64,000 nt of DNA from Curvibacter cyanobacteriorum (GCF_028649475.1 NZ_JAQSIP010000007.1:1-64000), one strand, 5' to 3'; shown: positions 44,836-53,460, counted from the stretch's first letter. Notes: generated from the letters alone by a model not told the origin. A program made the numbers and translations.

Positions 44836-45801
44836 TCAGTCGACCTGGGCGCCCGAGACCTTGACGGCCAGGGCCCAGCGTTTGATTTCTTGTTCGAGGT
44901 GCTTTTGCATCTCGTCGGGGCGGGTCAGCAGGGCCTCGGCCCCCAGGGCGACCAACTGCTCTTTGACATCGGGGTCGCGCCAGTTGCTGCTCAGGGCCTT
45001 GTAGAGGGTGTCGATCACCTCCTTGGGCGTGCCCTTGGGGGCCGCCAGCGACAGCCAGGCGGGCGCCTCGAAGTTGCCCACGCCGGCTTCGGCCAGGGTG
45101 GGGACCTGGGGCGCCGCCTCATTGCGGGTCTTGCTGGCCACGGCCAGCACCCGCAACTTGCCGTTCTTGGCATGGGCCAGCAGCGCCGGGCCGGTGTCGA
45201 CCATGGCCTGCACCTGGCCACCGATCAGGTCGGTCACCGCGGCCGGGCTGCCCTTGTAGGGCACATGCAGGATGAACAGCCCCGCCTGTTGCTTGAACAG
45301 CTCCATCGTCAGGTGGCTGGTCACGCCGCTGCCGGCCGAGCCGTAGCTGAACTTGCCGGGCTGGGCCTTGACCTCGCGCACGAAGTCGGCCGCGCTCTGC
45401 GCCGGAAAGTCTTTGTTCACCGCCAGGAACAGCGGCACGTTGGCGATCTGGCTGATGTGGGTCAGATCGGTCAGGGGCTTGTAGGGCAGCTTCGAATAGA
45501 GGCTGGGGTTGATGGCCAGGGTGCCACTGGAGCCCACCAGCAGGGTGTACCCATCGGGCGGTGCCTTGACCACCATCTCGGTGCCGATGATGCCCGAGGC
45601 GCCCGGTTTGTTGTCCACGAACACCGGCTGTTGCAGCGCGTCTTGCAGCTTCTTGGCCAACACGCGGGCCACCATGTCGGTGGCCTGGCCCGGCGGAAAG
45701 CCCACCACGATGCGAATCGGTTTGTCCGGGTAGGCGGCCTGGGCCACCAGTGCCGTGCCAAGCAGCCAACTGCCCAGCAGGGTCCGCAGGTAAGGGGTCA
45801 T
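44836..45801 (-). CDS. Bug-family (TTT) periplasmic solute-binding protein
   Basis: A 321-residue periplasmic receptor with a signal peptide (residues about 1-22, ending AQAA) and then YPDKPIRIVVGFPPGQATD, VDNKPGASGIIG and HVPYKGSPAAV. It lies second in the C5 operon, between the MaoC and MmgE/PrpD genes (11 bp to the latter). Its likely ligand is therefore the operon's dicarboxylate, for example itaconate, mesaconate or citramalate. No TctA/TctB gene is present. Confidence 0.9.
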   Translation of the reverse strand: MTPYLRTLLGSWLLGTALVAQAAYPDKPIRIVVGFPPGQATDMVARVLAKKLQDALQQPVFVDNKPGASGIIGTEMVVKAPPDGYTLLVGSSGTLAINPSLYSKLPYKPLTDLTHISQIANVPLFLAVNKDFPAQSAADFVREVKAQPGKFSYGSAGSGVTSHLTMELFKQQAGLFILHVPYKGSPAAVTDLIGGQVQAMVDTGPALLAHAKNGKLRVLAVASKTRNEAAPQVPTLAEAGVGNFEAPAWLSLAAPKGTPKEVIDTLYKALSSNWRDPDVKEQLVALGAEALLTRPDEMQKHLEQEIKRWALAVKVSGAQVD

Positions 45802-45833
45802 GTTGTGTCTCCGTTGTGGTGGGGGCGGGGCCT

Positions 45834-46337
45834 TCAGGCCTCGATGCCGTGGCCGCGACAGGCGACCAGGAAGCTGCGCTCAAAAACCATGACCTGCACA
45901 CCGTCCTGGTTCAGGCCGCGGGTGCGCACGGTGACGATGCCCTGGCCCGGGCGTGACTTGGATTCGCGCTTGTCCAGCACCTCGGACTCGGCGTAGAGCG
46001 TGTCGCCGGCGAACACCGGTGCGGTCAGCTTGATTTCTTTCCAGCCCAGGTTGGCGATGGCCTTGGCACTGACGTCGTTGACGGTCATGCCCAGCACCAC
46101 GGCCAGGGTCAGGCCGCTGCTGACCAGCAACTTGCCGAACTCGCTCTTGGCCGCGTGGTGCGCGTCGCAGTGCATGGGGTGGTAGTTCATGGTCAACAGC
46201 GAGAACTGGATGTTGTCGTTGTCGGTCAGGGTGCGGCCCGGGCGGTGTTCGTACACATCGCCAACCCGGAAGTCCTCCAGGTAACGCCCGTACGAGGCGC
46301 GGTAACGGTTCGGGGCGATTTCGACGGCAGAGATCAT
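45834..46337 (-). CDS. MaoC-type enoyl-CoA hydratase, probable itaconyl/mesaconyl-CoA hydratase
   Basis: A 167-residue hot-dog-fold hydratase of the MaoC family. The catalytic Asp/His region is MNYHPMHCDAHHAAKS, with DNIQFSLLT before and KLTAPVFAGDTLYAESEV after it. Its length and motifs match single-domain hydratases of C5 unsaturated acyl-CoA esters (Ich, Mch-like). It is first in the operon, 78 bp after a perfect palindrome. Hydration of itaconyl-CoA to citramalyl-CoA would link the CaiB and CitE enzymes encoded downstream. Confidence 0.85.
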   Translation of the reverse strand: MISAVEIAPNRYRASYGRYLEDFRVGDVYEHRPGRTLTDNDNIQFSLLTMNYHPMHCDAHHAAKSEFGKLLVSSGLTLAVVLGMTVNDVSAKAIANLGWKEIKLTAPVFAGDTLYAESEVLDKRESKSRPGQGIVTVRTRGLNQDGVQVMVFERSFLVACRGHGIEA

Positions 46338-46415
46338 GGTCAGGCTCCTTGAGGGTCCGGTGGAACAGGCCAGCCCAGGCGGCTGGGTTGGTTTTGTATG
46401 GTTTGTTTAATTGTT

Positions 46416-46437
46416 CGTACAATTAAAACCGAAGCGG
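46416..46437. promoter_or_regulatory. 22-bp perfect palindrome, probable GntR operator of the C5 operon
   Basis: The arms TTTAATTGT (46416-46424) and ACAATTAAA (46429-46437) are perfect reverse complements around TCGT. This is an AT-rich island in GC-rich DNA, 79 bp before the first gene of the operon. The TTGT-N4-ACAA core is of the type bound by GntR regulators, and a GntR gene lies inside this operon. Confidence 0.75.
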
Positions 46438-46604
46438 ACTTTACGGCAGGGCGGCCGCGCCCGTCAAGTGGGGTTGTTCAGGGGGCTTGGGCCTGAGCGG
46501 GCCGCTTGGGCACCAGGGGGCGCGGGGCCCCCGCTGTGCGCGCGGGCCCGCTCAGCGCCGGCCGTCAGGGGCCCCGCCGGGGGGCCGCCAAGCCGCGGCG
46601 GGGC

Positions 46605-47522
46605 TCAGCCCCGTTGGGCTTCAAAGGCCTGGGCCACAAAGTCCACAAAGGCGCGCACCCGGGCGGCCGATTGGTGGCGCTGCGGGTAGACGGCGTGGAT
46701 GTCGGCGTCCGGGGTGCTGTAACCCGGCAGCACTTCGACCAGGCGGCCGCTGTCCAGGTAACGCTGGATGTCCCACTCGGCGCGCAGCAGGATGCCGTGC
46801 CCGTCGAGCGCCCAGTTGACCGCGATCTCACCGTCGTTGGTGCTGAGGTTGCCGCGGGTCTTGATGGCCTCGGTGTGCAGCTTGGGGCCGCGGCCCGTGC
46901 TCAGCCGCCACAGGCCGTACGCCTCGTCGCCCTGGCGGATGCCGATGCACTGGTGCTGGGTCAGGTCGTTGGGCACCTTGGGCGTGCCGTGCTGCTGCAG
47001 GTAGGCCGGCGAGGCGCACAGCAAGCGCCGGTTGGGCGCGATGCGGCGCGCGATCACGCGCGCATCGGGCGGCGCCCCGAAACGGATGCAGACGTCAAAA
47101 GTGTCCTCGGTCAGGGCGGGCGGGTTGACCGACAGTTGCAACTGCACCTCGACCTGCGGGTACTGGCGCGCAAAGCGCGAGATCAGCGGCGCGATGTGGC
47201 TGCGCCCGAAGCCCAGCGTGGCGTTGACGCGCAGCAGGCCGTGCGGCGTTGACCTGGACACCCCCAACAGGTCCTCCATGTCCTGGATCTCGCTGAGGAT
47301 GCGCCGGGCGTGCGCCAGGTACAGCTCGCCCTCGGGCGTCAGGCTCATTCGGCGGGTGGTGCGGTTGACCAGCAACACGCCCACGCGGGCCTCCATCTGC
47401 GCCAGGTGCTTGCTCACCGCGGGGGTGGTGATGCCCAGTTCGCGCGCCGCCGCGCTCAGGCTGCCGGCACTGGCCAAGGCCGAGAAGAAGCCCAGGTCGG
47501 CGGGTTGAATGGCATCGGTCAT
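46605..47522 (-). CDS. LysR-type regulator, probably of the tartrate dehydrogenase gene
   Basis: A 305-residue LysR protein: wHTH in LSAAARELGITTPAVSKHLAQMEARVG, followed by an effector domain very like the regulator at 16217-17140 (HQCIGIRQ, LSTNDGEIAVNWALDGHGILLRAEWD in two parts, ADIHAVYP). It is divergent from the tartrate/D-malate dehydrogenase gene, the DmlR-DmlA arrangement known from enterobacteria. The effector is probably tartrate or malate. Confidence 0.9.
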   Translation of the reverse strand: MTDAIQPADLGFFSALASAGSLSAAARELGITTPAVSKHLAQMEARVGVLLVNRTTRRMSLTPEGELYLAHARRILSEIQDMEDLLGVSRSTPHGLLRVNATLGFGRSHIAPLISRFARQYPQVEVQLQLSVNPPALTEDTFDVCIRFGAPPDARVIARRIAPNRRLLCASPAYLQQHGTPKVPNDLTQHQCIGIRQGDEAYGLWRLSTGRGPKLHTEAIKTRGNLSTNDGEIAVNWALDGHGILLRAEWDIQRYLDSGRLVEVLPGYSTPDADIHAVYPQRHQSAARVRAFVDFVAQAFEAQRG

Positions 47523-47532
47523 GGCGCAATTG

Positions 47533-47605
47533 TTGAATTCAAGTGAACAGCGCTTTGACTATAGCGGCGCGCCAGGGCGGGGTTTGCTTCCTAAAGTCGG
47601 ACTTT
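47533..47605. promoter_or_regulatory. Divergent promoter with two palindromes before the tartrate dehydrogenase gene
   Basis: TTGAATTCAA (47533-47542) lies next to the LysR start, and AAAGTCGGACTTT (47593-47605) lies 26 bp before the dehydrogenase ATG. The latter overlaps CTAAAGTCG, which also occurs before the tartrate transporter at 17202. These are candidate LysR sites or promoter elements. Confidence 0.45.
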
Positions 47606-47630
47606 TTCTGAACCCGACGGAGACTCCCCC

Positions 47631-48704
47631 ATGAAAACCTATTCGATCGCCACCATCCCCGGGGACGGCATTGGCAAAGAAGTGATCCCTGCCGGTCAGG
47701 CCGTGCTGCAGGCCCTGGCGGCCACCAGCGACCGTTACCGCTTCGAGTTCGAGAACTTCGACTGGGGGGGCGACTACTACCGCCAGCACGGCGTGATGAT
47801 GCCGGCCAACGGGCTGGACGCGCTGCGCCACAAGGACGCCATCCTGTTCGGCTCGGCCGGTGACCCGCAGATCCCGGACCACATCACGCTGTGGGGTCTG
47901 CGCCTGAAGATTTGCCAGGGCTTTGACCAGTACGCCAATGTGCGACCGACCCGCATCCTGCCCGGCATCGACGCGCCCCTGAAGCGCTGCCGCGCCGAGG
48001 ACCTGAACTGGGTCATCGTGCGGGAGAACTCCGAGGGTGAGTACTCGGGCGTGGGCGGCCGCGTGCACCAGGGCCACCCGATCGAAGCCGCCACCGACGT
48101 CACCATGATGACCCGCGTGGGGGTCGAACGCATCATGCGCTTCGCCTTCAGGCTGGCCCAGTCGCGCCCGCGCAAATTGCTGACCGTGGTGACCAAGAGC
48201 AACGCGCAGCGCCACGCCATGGTGATGTGGGACGAGATCGCGGCCCAAGTCGCCACCGAGTTCCCGGACGTGCGCTGGGACAAGGAGATCGTCGATGCCT
48301 GCACCGCGCGCATGGTCAACCGCCCGGCCAGCCTCGACACCCTGGTCGCCACCAACCTGCACGCCGACATCCTGAGCGACCTGGCCGCCGCGCTGGCCGG
48401 CAGCCTGGGCATTGCGCCCACGGGCAACATCGACCCCGAACGCCGCTACCCCAGCATGTTCGAGCCCATCCACGGCTCGGCTTTTGACATCATGGGCCAG
48501 GGCCTGGCCAACCCGGTCGGCACCTTCTGGTCGGTGGTCATGCTGCTGGAGCACCTGGGCGAATTCGACGCGGCCCAGCGCCTGATGGCGGCCATCGAGC
48601 ACGTCACCGCCAACCCGGCCCTGCACACCCGCGACCTTGGCGGTCAGGCCAAGACCGAGGCCGTGACCCAGGCGGTTTGCGCCCAGCTGGCCCCGCGCCG
48701 CTGA
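47631..48704 (+). CDS. ttuC: Tartrate dehydrogenase / D-malate dehydrogenase (decarboxylating)
   Basis: A 357-residue beta-decarboxylating dehydrogenase of the isocitrate/isopropylmalate family, in the TtuC/DmlA branch. Blocks are IATIPGDGIGKEVIPAG, NVRPTRILPGI, VIVRENSEGEYSGVGGR and EPIHGSAFDIMGQG. It oxidises D-malate or tartrate with NAD+ and a divalent metal. GGAGA lies upstream of ATG 47631. It faces its likely LysR regulator, and a Bug receptor follows 409 bp later. The exact choice among D-malate, meso- or L-tartrate is not decidable here. Confidence 0.9.
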   Translation: MKTYSIATIPGDGIGKEVIPAGQAVLQALAATSDRYRFEFENFDWGGDYYRQHGVMMPANGLDALRHKDAILFGSAGDPQIPDHITLWGLRLKICQGFDQYANVRPTRILPGIDAPLKRCRAEDLNWVIVRENSEGEYSGVGGRVHQGHPIEAATDVTMMTRVGVERIMRFAFRLAQSRPRKLLTVVTKSNAQRHAMVMWDEIAAQVATEFPDVRWDKEIVDACTARMVNRPASLDTLVATNLHADILSDLAAALAGSLGIAPTGNIDPERRYPSMFEPIHGSAFDIMGQGLANPVGTFWSVVMLLEHLGEFDAAQRLMAAIEHVTANPALHTRDLGGQAKTEAVTQAVCAQLAPRR

Positions 48705-48750
48705 ACCCGCGGCGTGGCGGCCCGACCCGGCCCCCGCTCCCGCGCTTCAG

Positions 48751-48790
48751 CGTGTGTGAGGGCGCGTGAAGGCGGGTGAAGGCGGGTGAG
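48751..48790. repeat. Four imperfect 10-bp tandem repeats
   Basis: Four consecutive 10-base units run CGTGTGTGAG, GGCGCGTGAA, GGCGGGTGAA, GGCGGGTGAG. They are noncoding and just downstream of ttuC. This looks like a small slippage repeat; no function is evident. Confidence 0.6.
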
Positions 48791-48875
48791 GGCCAGCGTC
48801 GGGCCGGGCACCGGGCCGGGCGCCCCAAGCGCCCCGGGGTCGGCCGTGCGGCCCCCTTGGTCCCGGGTAGGGCCC

Positions 48876-48899
48876 GCGGCCACCGCGAACCGTGGCCGC
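48876..48899. repeat. GC-rich hairpin downstream of ttuC
   Basis: The perfect arms GCGGCCAC (48876-48883) and GTGGCCGC (48892-48899) enclose an 8-base loop. There is no T tract, so at most it assists termination or protects the ttuC mRNA end. Confidence 0.4.
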
Positions 48900-49113
48900 C
48901 CGGGGCCGCGCCGAGGCCACGGCCCCCAGCCTCCTCCGCACCCAGCGTGCCGGCCCAGACCGGGCCCCGCCAGGGCGGGTCGCAGATCGCCCACCGTGCG
49001 CTTTGAATGTTGAATGTGAGTAAACAAATGTTTTACTTTTTGGGTGATTGAAATCTTTTGATCGCCCTAAAGTTCAGCCACCCCGAGATCAAAAACAGCT
49101 TCCGGAGACAACG

Positions 49114-50112
49114 ATGACGCAAGCACTTTCCACCTCCCCGACCCCGTCGCGCCGCCGCTGGCTGCAAGGCGCGGCCCTGGTCCTGGCCGCCTCGGCCGCC
49201 GCCGCCGGGGCGCAATCCTGGCCCACCAAACCGGTCACCCTGGTGGTGCCGTTCCCACCGGGCGGGACCACCGATGTGCTGGCCCGCGCGCTGGGCACTT
49301 CGCTGGCCAAGAATCTGGGCCAGCCGGTGATTGTCGAGAACCGCCCTGGCGCGGGCGCCACCATCGGGGCCGAAGCGGTGGCCAAGTCCAAGGCCGACGG
49401 CTACACCCTGTTGGTGGGCGCGGTGCACCACACCATCGCCACCAGCGTCTACAAGAAGCTGCCCTACGATTTTCAGAAGGACTTTGCCCCCATCACCACC
49501 GTCGCCGTGGTGCCCAATGTGCTGGTGGTGAACGCCAGCACCCCGGCCAAGAGCGTGGCGGAGCTGGTCACGCTGCTCAAGGCGCAGCCCGACAAGGCCA
49601 CCTACGGGTCCAACGGCAATGGCACGGCGCAGCACCTGATCGGCACCCAGTTCCAGAACCAGACCGGGGTGGCGCTGACCCACATCCCGTACAAGGGCAG
49701 TGGCCCGCTGGCCACCGACTTGTTGGGCGGCCAGATCACGATGTCGTTCGACACCATCACCCCGGTGCTGCAGCACATCCGTGGTCAGAAGCTGCGCGCG
49801 CTGGCCGTCACCACCAGCACCCGTTCGCCGGCCCTGCCGGACGTGCCGACCCTGGATGAGGCGGGTTTGAAGGGTTTCAACATCGGCACCTGGTTCGGCG
49901 TGCTGGCGCCGGTGGCCACCCCCAAGGACATCGTGGCGCGGCTCAACACCGAGATGGTGAAAGTCATCCAATCGCCCGAATTCGTCAAGCGCATGGAAGA
50001 GATCGGTGCCCAGCCCGTGGGCAACAAGGCCGAGGACATGGCGCGCCAGATCAAGTCCGAAACCGACAAATTTGCCGAGCTGGTGAAGGTCGGCAAGGTC
50101 ACCGTCGACTGA
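49114..50112 (+). CDS. Bug-family (TTT) periplasmic solute-binding protein
   Basis: A 332-residue periplasmic receptor. The N-terminus SRRRWLQGAALVLAASAAAAGAQ in two parts looks like a twin-arginine-type or Sec signal, followed by WPTKPVTLVVPFPPGGTTD, VENRPGAGATIG, KADGYTLL and HIPYKGSGPLA. CGGAGACA lies before ATG 49114. It may be co-regulated with the tartrate dehydrogenase gene upstream, giving a tartrate/malate-binding role, or act alone. No membrane subunits are nearby. Confidence 0.9.
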   Translation: MTQALSTSPTPSRRRWLQGAALVLAASAAAAGAQSWPTKPVTLVVPFPPGGTTDVLARALGTSLAKNLGQPVIVENRPGAGATIGAEAVAKSKADGYTLLVGAVHHTIATSVYKKLPYDFQKDFAPITTVAVVPNVLVVNASTPAKSVAELVTLLKAQPDKATYGSNGNGTAQHLIGTQFQNQTGVALTHIPYKGSGPLATDLLGGQITMSFDTITPVLQHIRGQKLRALAVTTSTRSPALPDVPTLDEAGLKGFNIGTWFGVLAPVATPKDIVARLNTEMVKVIQSPEFVKRMEEIGAQPVGNKAEDMARQIKSETDKFAELVKVGKVTVD

Positions 50113-50227
50113 GGGCCTCTGCCCAGCGGGCTTGCTTTCGGGCCCGTCGCCTTGGCGCAGGTCTGGTGGGGGCGCGCAGCGGGCGGCTGCGCTGTGGCGT
50201 TGTCCCCTCTCTCCGTTTGTCAGCGAG

Positions 50228-51157
50228 TCAGCGTGGGGCCCGCTGCGCCTGAGCTGCCTGCCGGGCCTGCTGTTCCAGGTAGCCCAGCAGCCGCTGGGCC
50301 GCCGGGCTCAGGTCCTGCTGGCGGCGAAAGCAAATCGAGAACTCGTGCTGTGCCCAGTCGTTGAGCAGGCGCACGGTCTGGATGCGGCCCGCCGCGCTGT
50401 GTTGGCAGCTGACCTCGCGGGGCACCACGCTCACCCCCAGGCCGGCGCTGACCACGCGGAAGGCCGCATCGAAGTTCGACACCACGGCACGGTAGCTCAG
50501 CGTGCGGCCCACCTGGGCGGCCGCGCGGTGCAGCAGGGTGTAGACGGCGGTGGAAGAGGGCAGGCCCACGTGTTCCTGGTCCAGCGAGTCCTCAAAGTAC
50601 AGCGCCTCGTGCCGGGCCAGCGGGTGGCCCACCGGCACGGCCAGGGCCAGTTCGTCGCGCCGGTAGGGGCGGCTTTCCAGTCCGGCCAGGTCCACCTGAC
50701 TCCAGCACACCCCGAGCGACGCCACCCCCTCGCGCACCAGGCTGACGATGTCCCGGGACACGCGTTCCTCGATGTCGACCTGGATGTTCTGGTGCTGGGG
50801 CTCGCGCATGAAGCCCGCCAGGTCGTCCAGCAGTGACTCGGCCACCGCCGAGGCGCTGGCCACCACCCGCACATGGCCCTGGATGCCGCTTTTGAAGCGC
50901 GCCATGTCGGCCTCGATCTTGTCCAGCGTGAACAGCAGGGAGCGCGCGTGCTCCAGCAGCACCTGGCCGGCCGGTGTGGCCTCGCTGCCCTTGCGGCCCC
51001 GCACCAGCAGGGGCAGGCCCAGTGCGTCCTCCAGTTGCGACAGCCGTTTGCTGACGGCCGAGGGCTCGATCAGCGCCTGCGCCGCCGCGGCTTTGATGTT
51101 GCCGTGGTCGCACACGCTGACCAGCAACTTGAGGGATTTGAGGTCCAGGTCTCGCAT
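50228..51157 (-). CDS. LysR-type transcriptional regulator
   Basis: A 309-residue LysR protein starting at ATG 51157 (MRDLDLKSLKLLVSVCDHGN). Its wHTH holds KAAAAQALIEPSAVSKRLSQLEDALG. It is divergent from the HMG-CoA-lyase-like/CaiB/Bug operon, with a perfect T-N11-A palindrome between them, so it very likely controls that operon. An upstream in-frame ATG at 51202 would add 15 residues lacking family similarity. Confidence 0.9.
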   Translation of the reverse strand: MRDLDLKSLKLLVSVCDHGNIKAAAAQALIEPSAVSKRLSQLEDALGLPLLVRGRKGSEATPAGQVLLEHARSLLFTLDKIEADMARFKSGIQGHVRVVASASAVAESLLDDLAGFMREPQHQNIQVDIEERVSRDIVSLVREGVASLGVCWSQVDLAGLESRPYRRDELALAVPVGHPLARHEALYFEDSLDQEHVGLPSSTAVYTLLHRAAAQVGRTLSYRAVVSNFDAAFRVVSAGLGVSVVPREVSCQHSAAGRIQTVRLLNDWAQHEFSICFRRQQDLSPAAQRLLGYLEQQARQAAQAQRAPR

Positions 51158-51166
51158 GGATTTAAC

Positions 51167-51179
51167 TTCCGAATCGGAA
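51167..51179. promoter_or_regulatory. LysR box (T-N11-A palindrome) of the lyase/CoA-transferase operon
   Basis: TTCCGAATCGGAA is a perfect 13-bp palindrome with the classical T-N11-A form. It lies 10 bp from the LysR start and 91 bp before the lyase gene. A second TTCCGA half-site follows shortly downstream. This is the clearest LysR operator in the window. Confidence 0.7.
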
Positions 51180-51269
51180 CTTTCAGGCTTCCGATATTGC
51201 ATTTGAAGTTTGAATGGGAACTCAGGAAACTATAGCCAAACGGGGCCCACCCCGCCCCGCCATGGAGAC

Positions 51270-52220
51270 ATGAGTTTGAAAAATCCCCTTCCCCCCAGCG
51301 CGGTGATCCGCGAGGTCGGTCTGCGTGATGGCTTGCAAAGCATCCAGACCGTGCTGCCCACGGCGCGCAAGATCGAGTGGATCAACGCGGCCCATGCGGC
51401 CGGCCAGCGCGAGATCGAGGTCGGCTCCTTTGTGCCGGCCCGCCTGCTGCCCCAACTGGCCGACACGGCCGACTTGCTGGCCCATGCCAAGACGCTGCCG
51501 GGCTTGTTCGCCTCGGTGCTGGTGCCCAACCTGCGCGGTGCCGAAGCCGCGCTGGCGGGCGACGCCGACCTGATGCTGTTGCCCCTCTCCGCCAGCCATG
51601 ACCACAGCCTGGCCAACCTGCGCAAAACCCCCGACGAGGTGGTGGCCGAACTGGGCCGCATCCGCGCCGCGCGCGATGCCTCGGGCCGCAAGACCTTGAT
51701 CGAGGGCGGCGTGGGCACGGCGTTTGGCTGCACCCTGCAGGGCGAGGTCCGGCCCGCCGAGGTGCTGCGCCTGATGCAGGCGCTGCTGGACGCCGGGGCC
51801 GACCGCGTCAGCCTGGCCGACACCGTGGGCTACGCCGACCCGGGGTCGGTCAGCCGCCTGTTCGAGCAGGCGCTGAAGGTGGCGGGCGACCGCCTCTGGT
51901 GCGGGCATTTTCACGACACGCGCGGCCTGGCCTTGGCCAATGCGCACGCGGCGCTGCAAGGGGGGGTGACGCGCTTCGATGCGTCACTCGCGGGCATTGG
52001 CGGCTGTCCGCACGCACCGGGCGCCAGTGGCAACACGGCCAGCGAGGACCTGGCCTTCATGCTGGAAGCCGCTGGCGTGTCCACCGGGCTGGACCTGCCC
52101 CGCCTGCTGGCCCTGCGCGACCAGGTCGCTGGCTGGCTGGTGGGCGAGGCCACCCATGGCGCCCTGCACCGAGCCGGCCTGCCCAAGCACTTTCGCCCCG
52201 CGACCCGGGCCACCGCCTGA
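51270..52220 (+). CDS. HMG-CoA lyase-like protein, probable citramalyl-CoA lyase
   Basis: A 316-residue DRE-TIM metallolyase related to hydroxymethylglutaryl-CoA lyase: IREVGLRDGLQS (metal-binding Asp and catalytic Arg), EVGSFVPARLLPQ, DRVSLADTVGYADPG, CGHFHDTRG and the Cys loop GIGGCPHAPGASGN. It splits a 3-hydroxy-3-methylacyl-CoA. Paired with a CaiB CoA-transferase rather than leucine-pathway genes, it may be an (R)-citramalyl-CoA lyase. GGAGACA lies before ATG 51270. HMG-CoA itself remains possible. Confidence 0.85.
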   Translation: MSLKNPLPPSAVIREVGLRDGLQSIQTVLPTARKIEWINAAHAAGQREIEVGSFVPARLLPQLADTADLLAHAKTLPGLFASVLVPNLRGAEAALAGDADLMLLPLSASHDHSLANLRKTPDEVVAELGRIRAARDASGRKTLIEGGVGTAFGCTLQGEVRPAEVLRLMQALLDAGADRVSLADTVGYADPGSVSRLFEQALKVAGDRLWCGHFHDTRGLALANAHAALQGGVTRFDASLAGIGGCPHAPGASGNTASEDLAFMLEAAGVSTGLDLPRLLALRDQVAGWLVGEATHGALHRAGLPKHFRPATRATA

Positions 52221-52249
52221 GCGCGCCCCTTTTGATTTCGAGAACCAGC

Positions 52250-53392
52250 ATGAACACCGAAGCCACTGGACTGCCGCTGCAAGGCGTGCGCGTCATCGAA
52301 TTCACCCACATGGTCATGGGCCCCACCTGCGGCATGATCCTCGCCGACCTGGGCGCCGAAGTCATCAAGATCGAGCCCCCCGGGGGCGACAAGACGCGTC
52401 AGTTGCCGGGCCTGGGCATTGGCTTCTTCCGCAGCTTCAACCGCAACAAGCTGAGCGTCGAGCTGGACATCCAGACCCCCGAAGGCCTGGCCACCGCCAA
52501 GGCCCTGATCGCGCAGAGCGACGTGCTGCTGGAGAACTTCCGCCCCGGTCTGATGGACAAGCTGGGCCTGGGCTCCGAGGCCCTGCGGGCCGAGTTCCCG
52601 CGGCTCATCTACGTGTCGCACAAAGGCTTTCTGCCCGGCCCGTATGAAGACCGCCTGGCCTTGGACGAGGTGGTGCAGAACATGGCCGGCCTGACCTACA
52701 TGACCGGCCCCGCGGGGCGACCGCTGCGCGCGGGCACCTCGGTCAACGACATCATGGGCGGCATGTTCGGGGCCATCGGGGTGCTGGCGGCGCTGCGCGA
52801 GCGCGAGCGCACCGGCCAGGGACAGGAGATCCAGAGCGCCCTGTTCGAGAACTGCTGCCTGCTGGCCTCACAACACATGCAGCAGTTCCAGATGACGGGC
52901 GAGGTGCCGCCACCGTTTCCGTCCCGGGTCTCGGCCTGGAGCGTGTACGACACGTTTGAGGTCGCGCACGGGGCGCAGTTGTTCATCGGCGCGGTCAGCG
53001 ACAAGCAGTTCCTGACCCTGTGCGAGGTGCTGAACCGCCCCGATTTGGCCACCGACCCGGCCCTGGCCAGCAACGCGCAGCGCGTGGCGCTGCGCCCCGA
53101 CTTGCTGCGCCGCCTGGCCGAGAGCACGCGCCAGTGGGACCTCGATGCCCTGTGCGACCGCCTCAAAACCGCCGGCCTGCCTTACGCCAAGGTGGTGCGG
53201 CCCGACCAGCTGCTGCACGACGAGCACCTGCTCGCCAGCGGCGGGCTGGTGCCCATGCAAACCGAATCGGGGGAGCGCACCGAGGTGGTGTTGCTGCCCT
53301 TGTTGATGGGCGGGCGCCGCCCCGGGGTGCGCCACCCCTTGCCGCGGGTCGGCGAGCACACCGAAGAGGTGCTCGCACGGCTGCGCGTTTGA
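52250..53392 (+). CDS. CaiB/BaiF family CoA-transferase
   Basis: A 380-residue class III CoA-transferase with catalytic Asp139 (RLALDEVVQNMAG) and the N-terminal MILADLGAEVIKIEPPGGD and SFNRNKLSVELDIQ. It probably activates the acid whose CoA ester the upstream lyase (30 bp away) cleaves, such as citramalate or 3-hydroxy-3-methylglutarate. It differs clearly from the CoA-transferase at 41010-42212, so the two loci likely handle different acids or stereoisomers. Confidence 0.87.
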   Translation: MNTEATGLPLQGVRVIEFTHMVMGPTCGMILADLGAEVIKIEPPGGDKTRQLPGLGIGFFRSFNRNKLSVELDIQTPEGLATAKALIAQSDVLLENFRPGLMDKLGLGSEALRAEFPRLIYVSHKGFLPGPYEDRLALDEVVQNMAGLTYMTGPAGRPLRAGTSVNDIMGGMFGAIGVLAALRERERTGQGQEIQSALFENCCLLASQHMQQFQMTGEVPPPFPSRVSAWSVYDTFEVAHGAQLFIGAVSDKQFLTLCEVLNRPDLATDPALASNAQRVALRPDLLRRLAESTRQWDLDALCDRLKTAGLPYAKVVRPDQLLHDEHLLASGGLVPMQTESGERTEVVLLPLLMGGRRPGVRHPLPRVGEHTEEVLARLRV

Positions 53393-53460
53393 GGGCCTGA
53401 GGCAGGATGGGCGCCTGGCCTCGGCCACCGTATTCTTTCCATAACGACAGCGAGACAAAC

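Larger units (their letters stand above)
48705..49113. other. Gene-free interval with tandem repeats and a hairpin
   Basis: A 409-bp spacer. Its first 300 bases are extremely GC-rich; the last 100 (about 49006-49080) are AT-rich and probably hold the promoter of the Bug receptor. It contains a short tandem repeat (48751-48790) and a GC stem (48876-48899). No credible gene was found. Confidence 0.55.

Noticed and set aside
48751-48790. Possible CRISPR-like repeat
   Set aside because: Units are contiguous 10-mers without spacers, so it is a simple tandem repeat.
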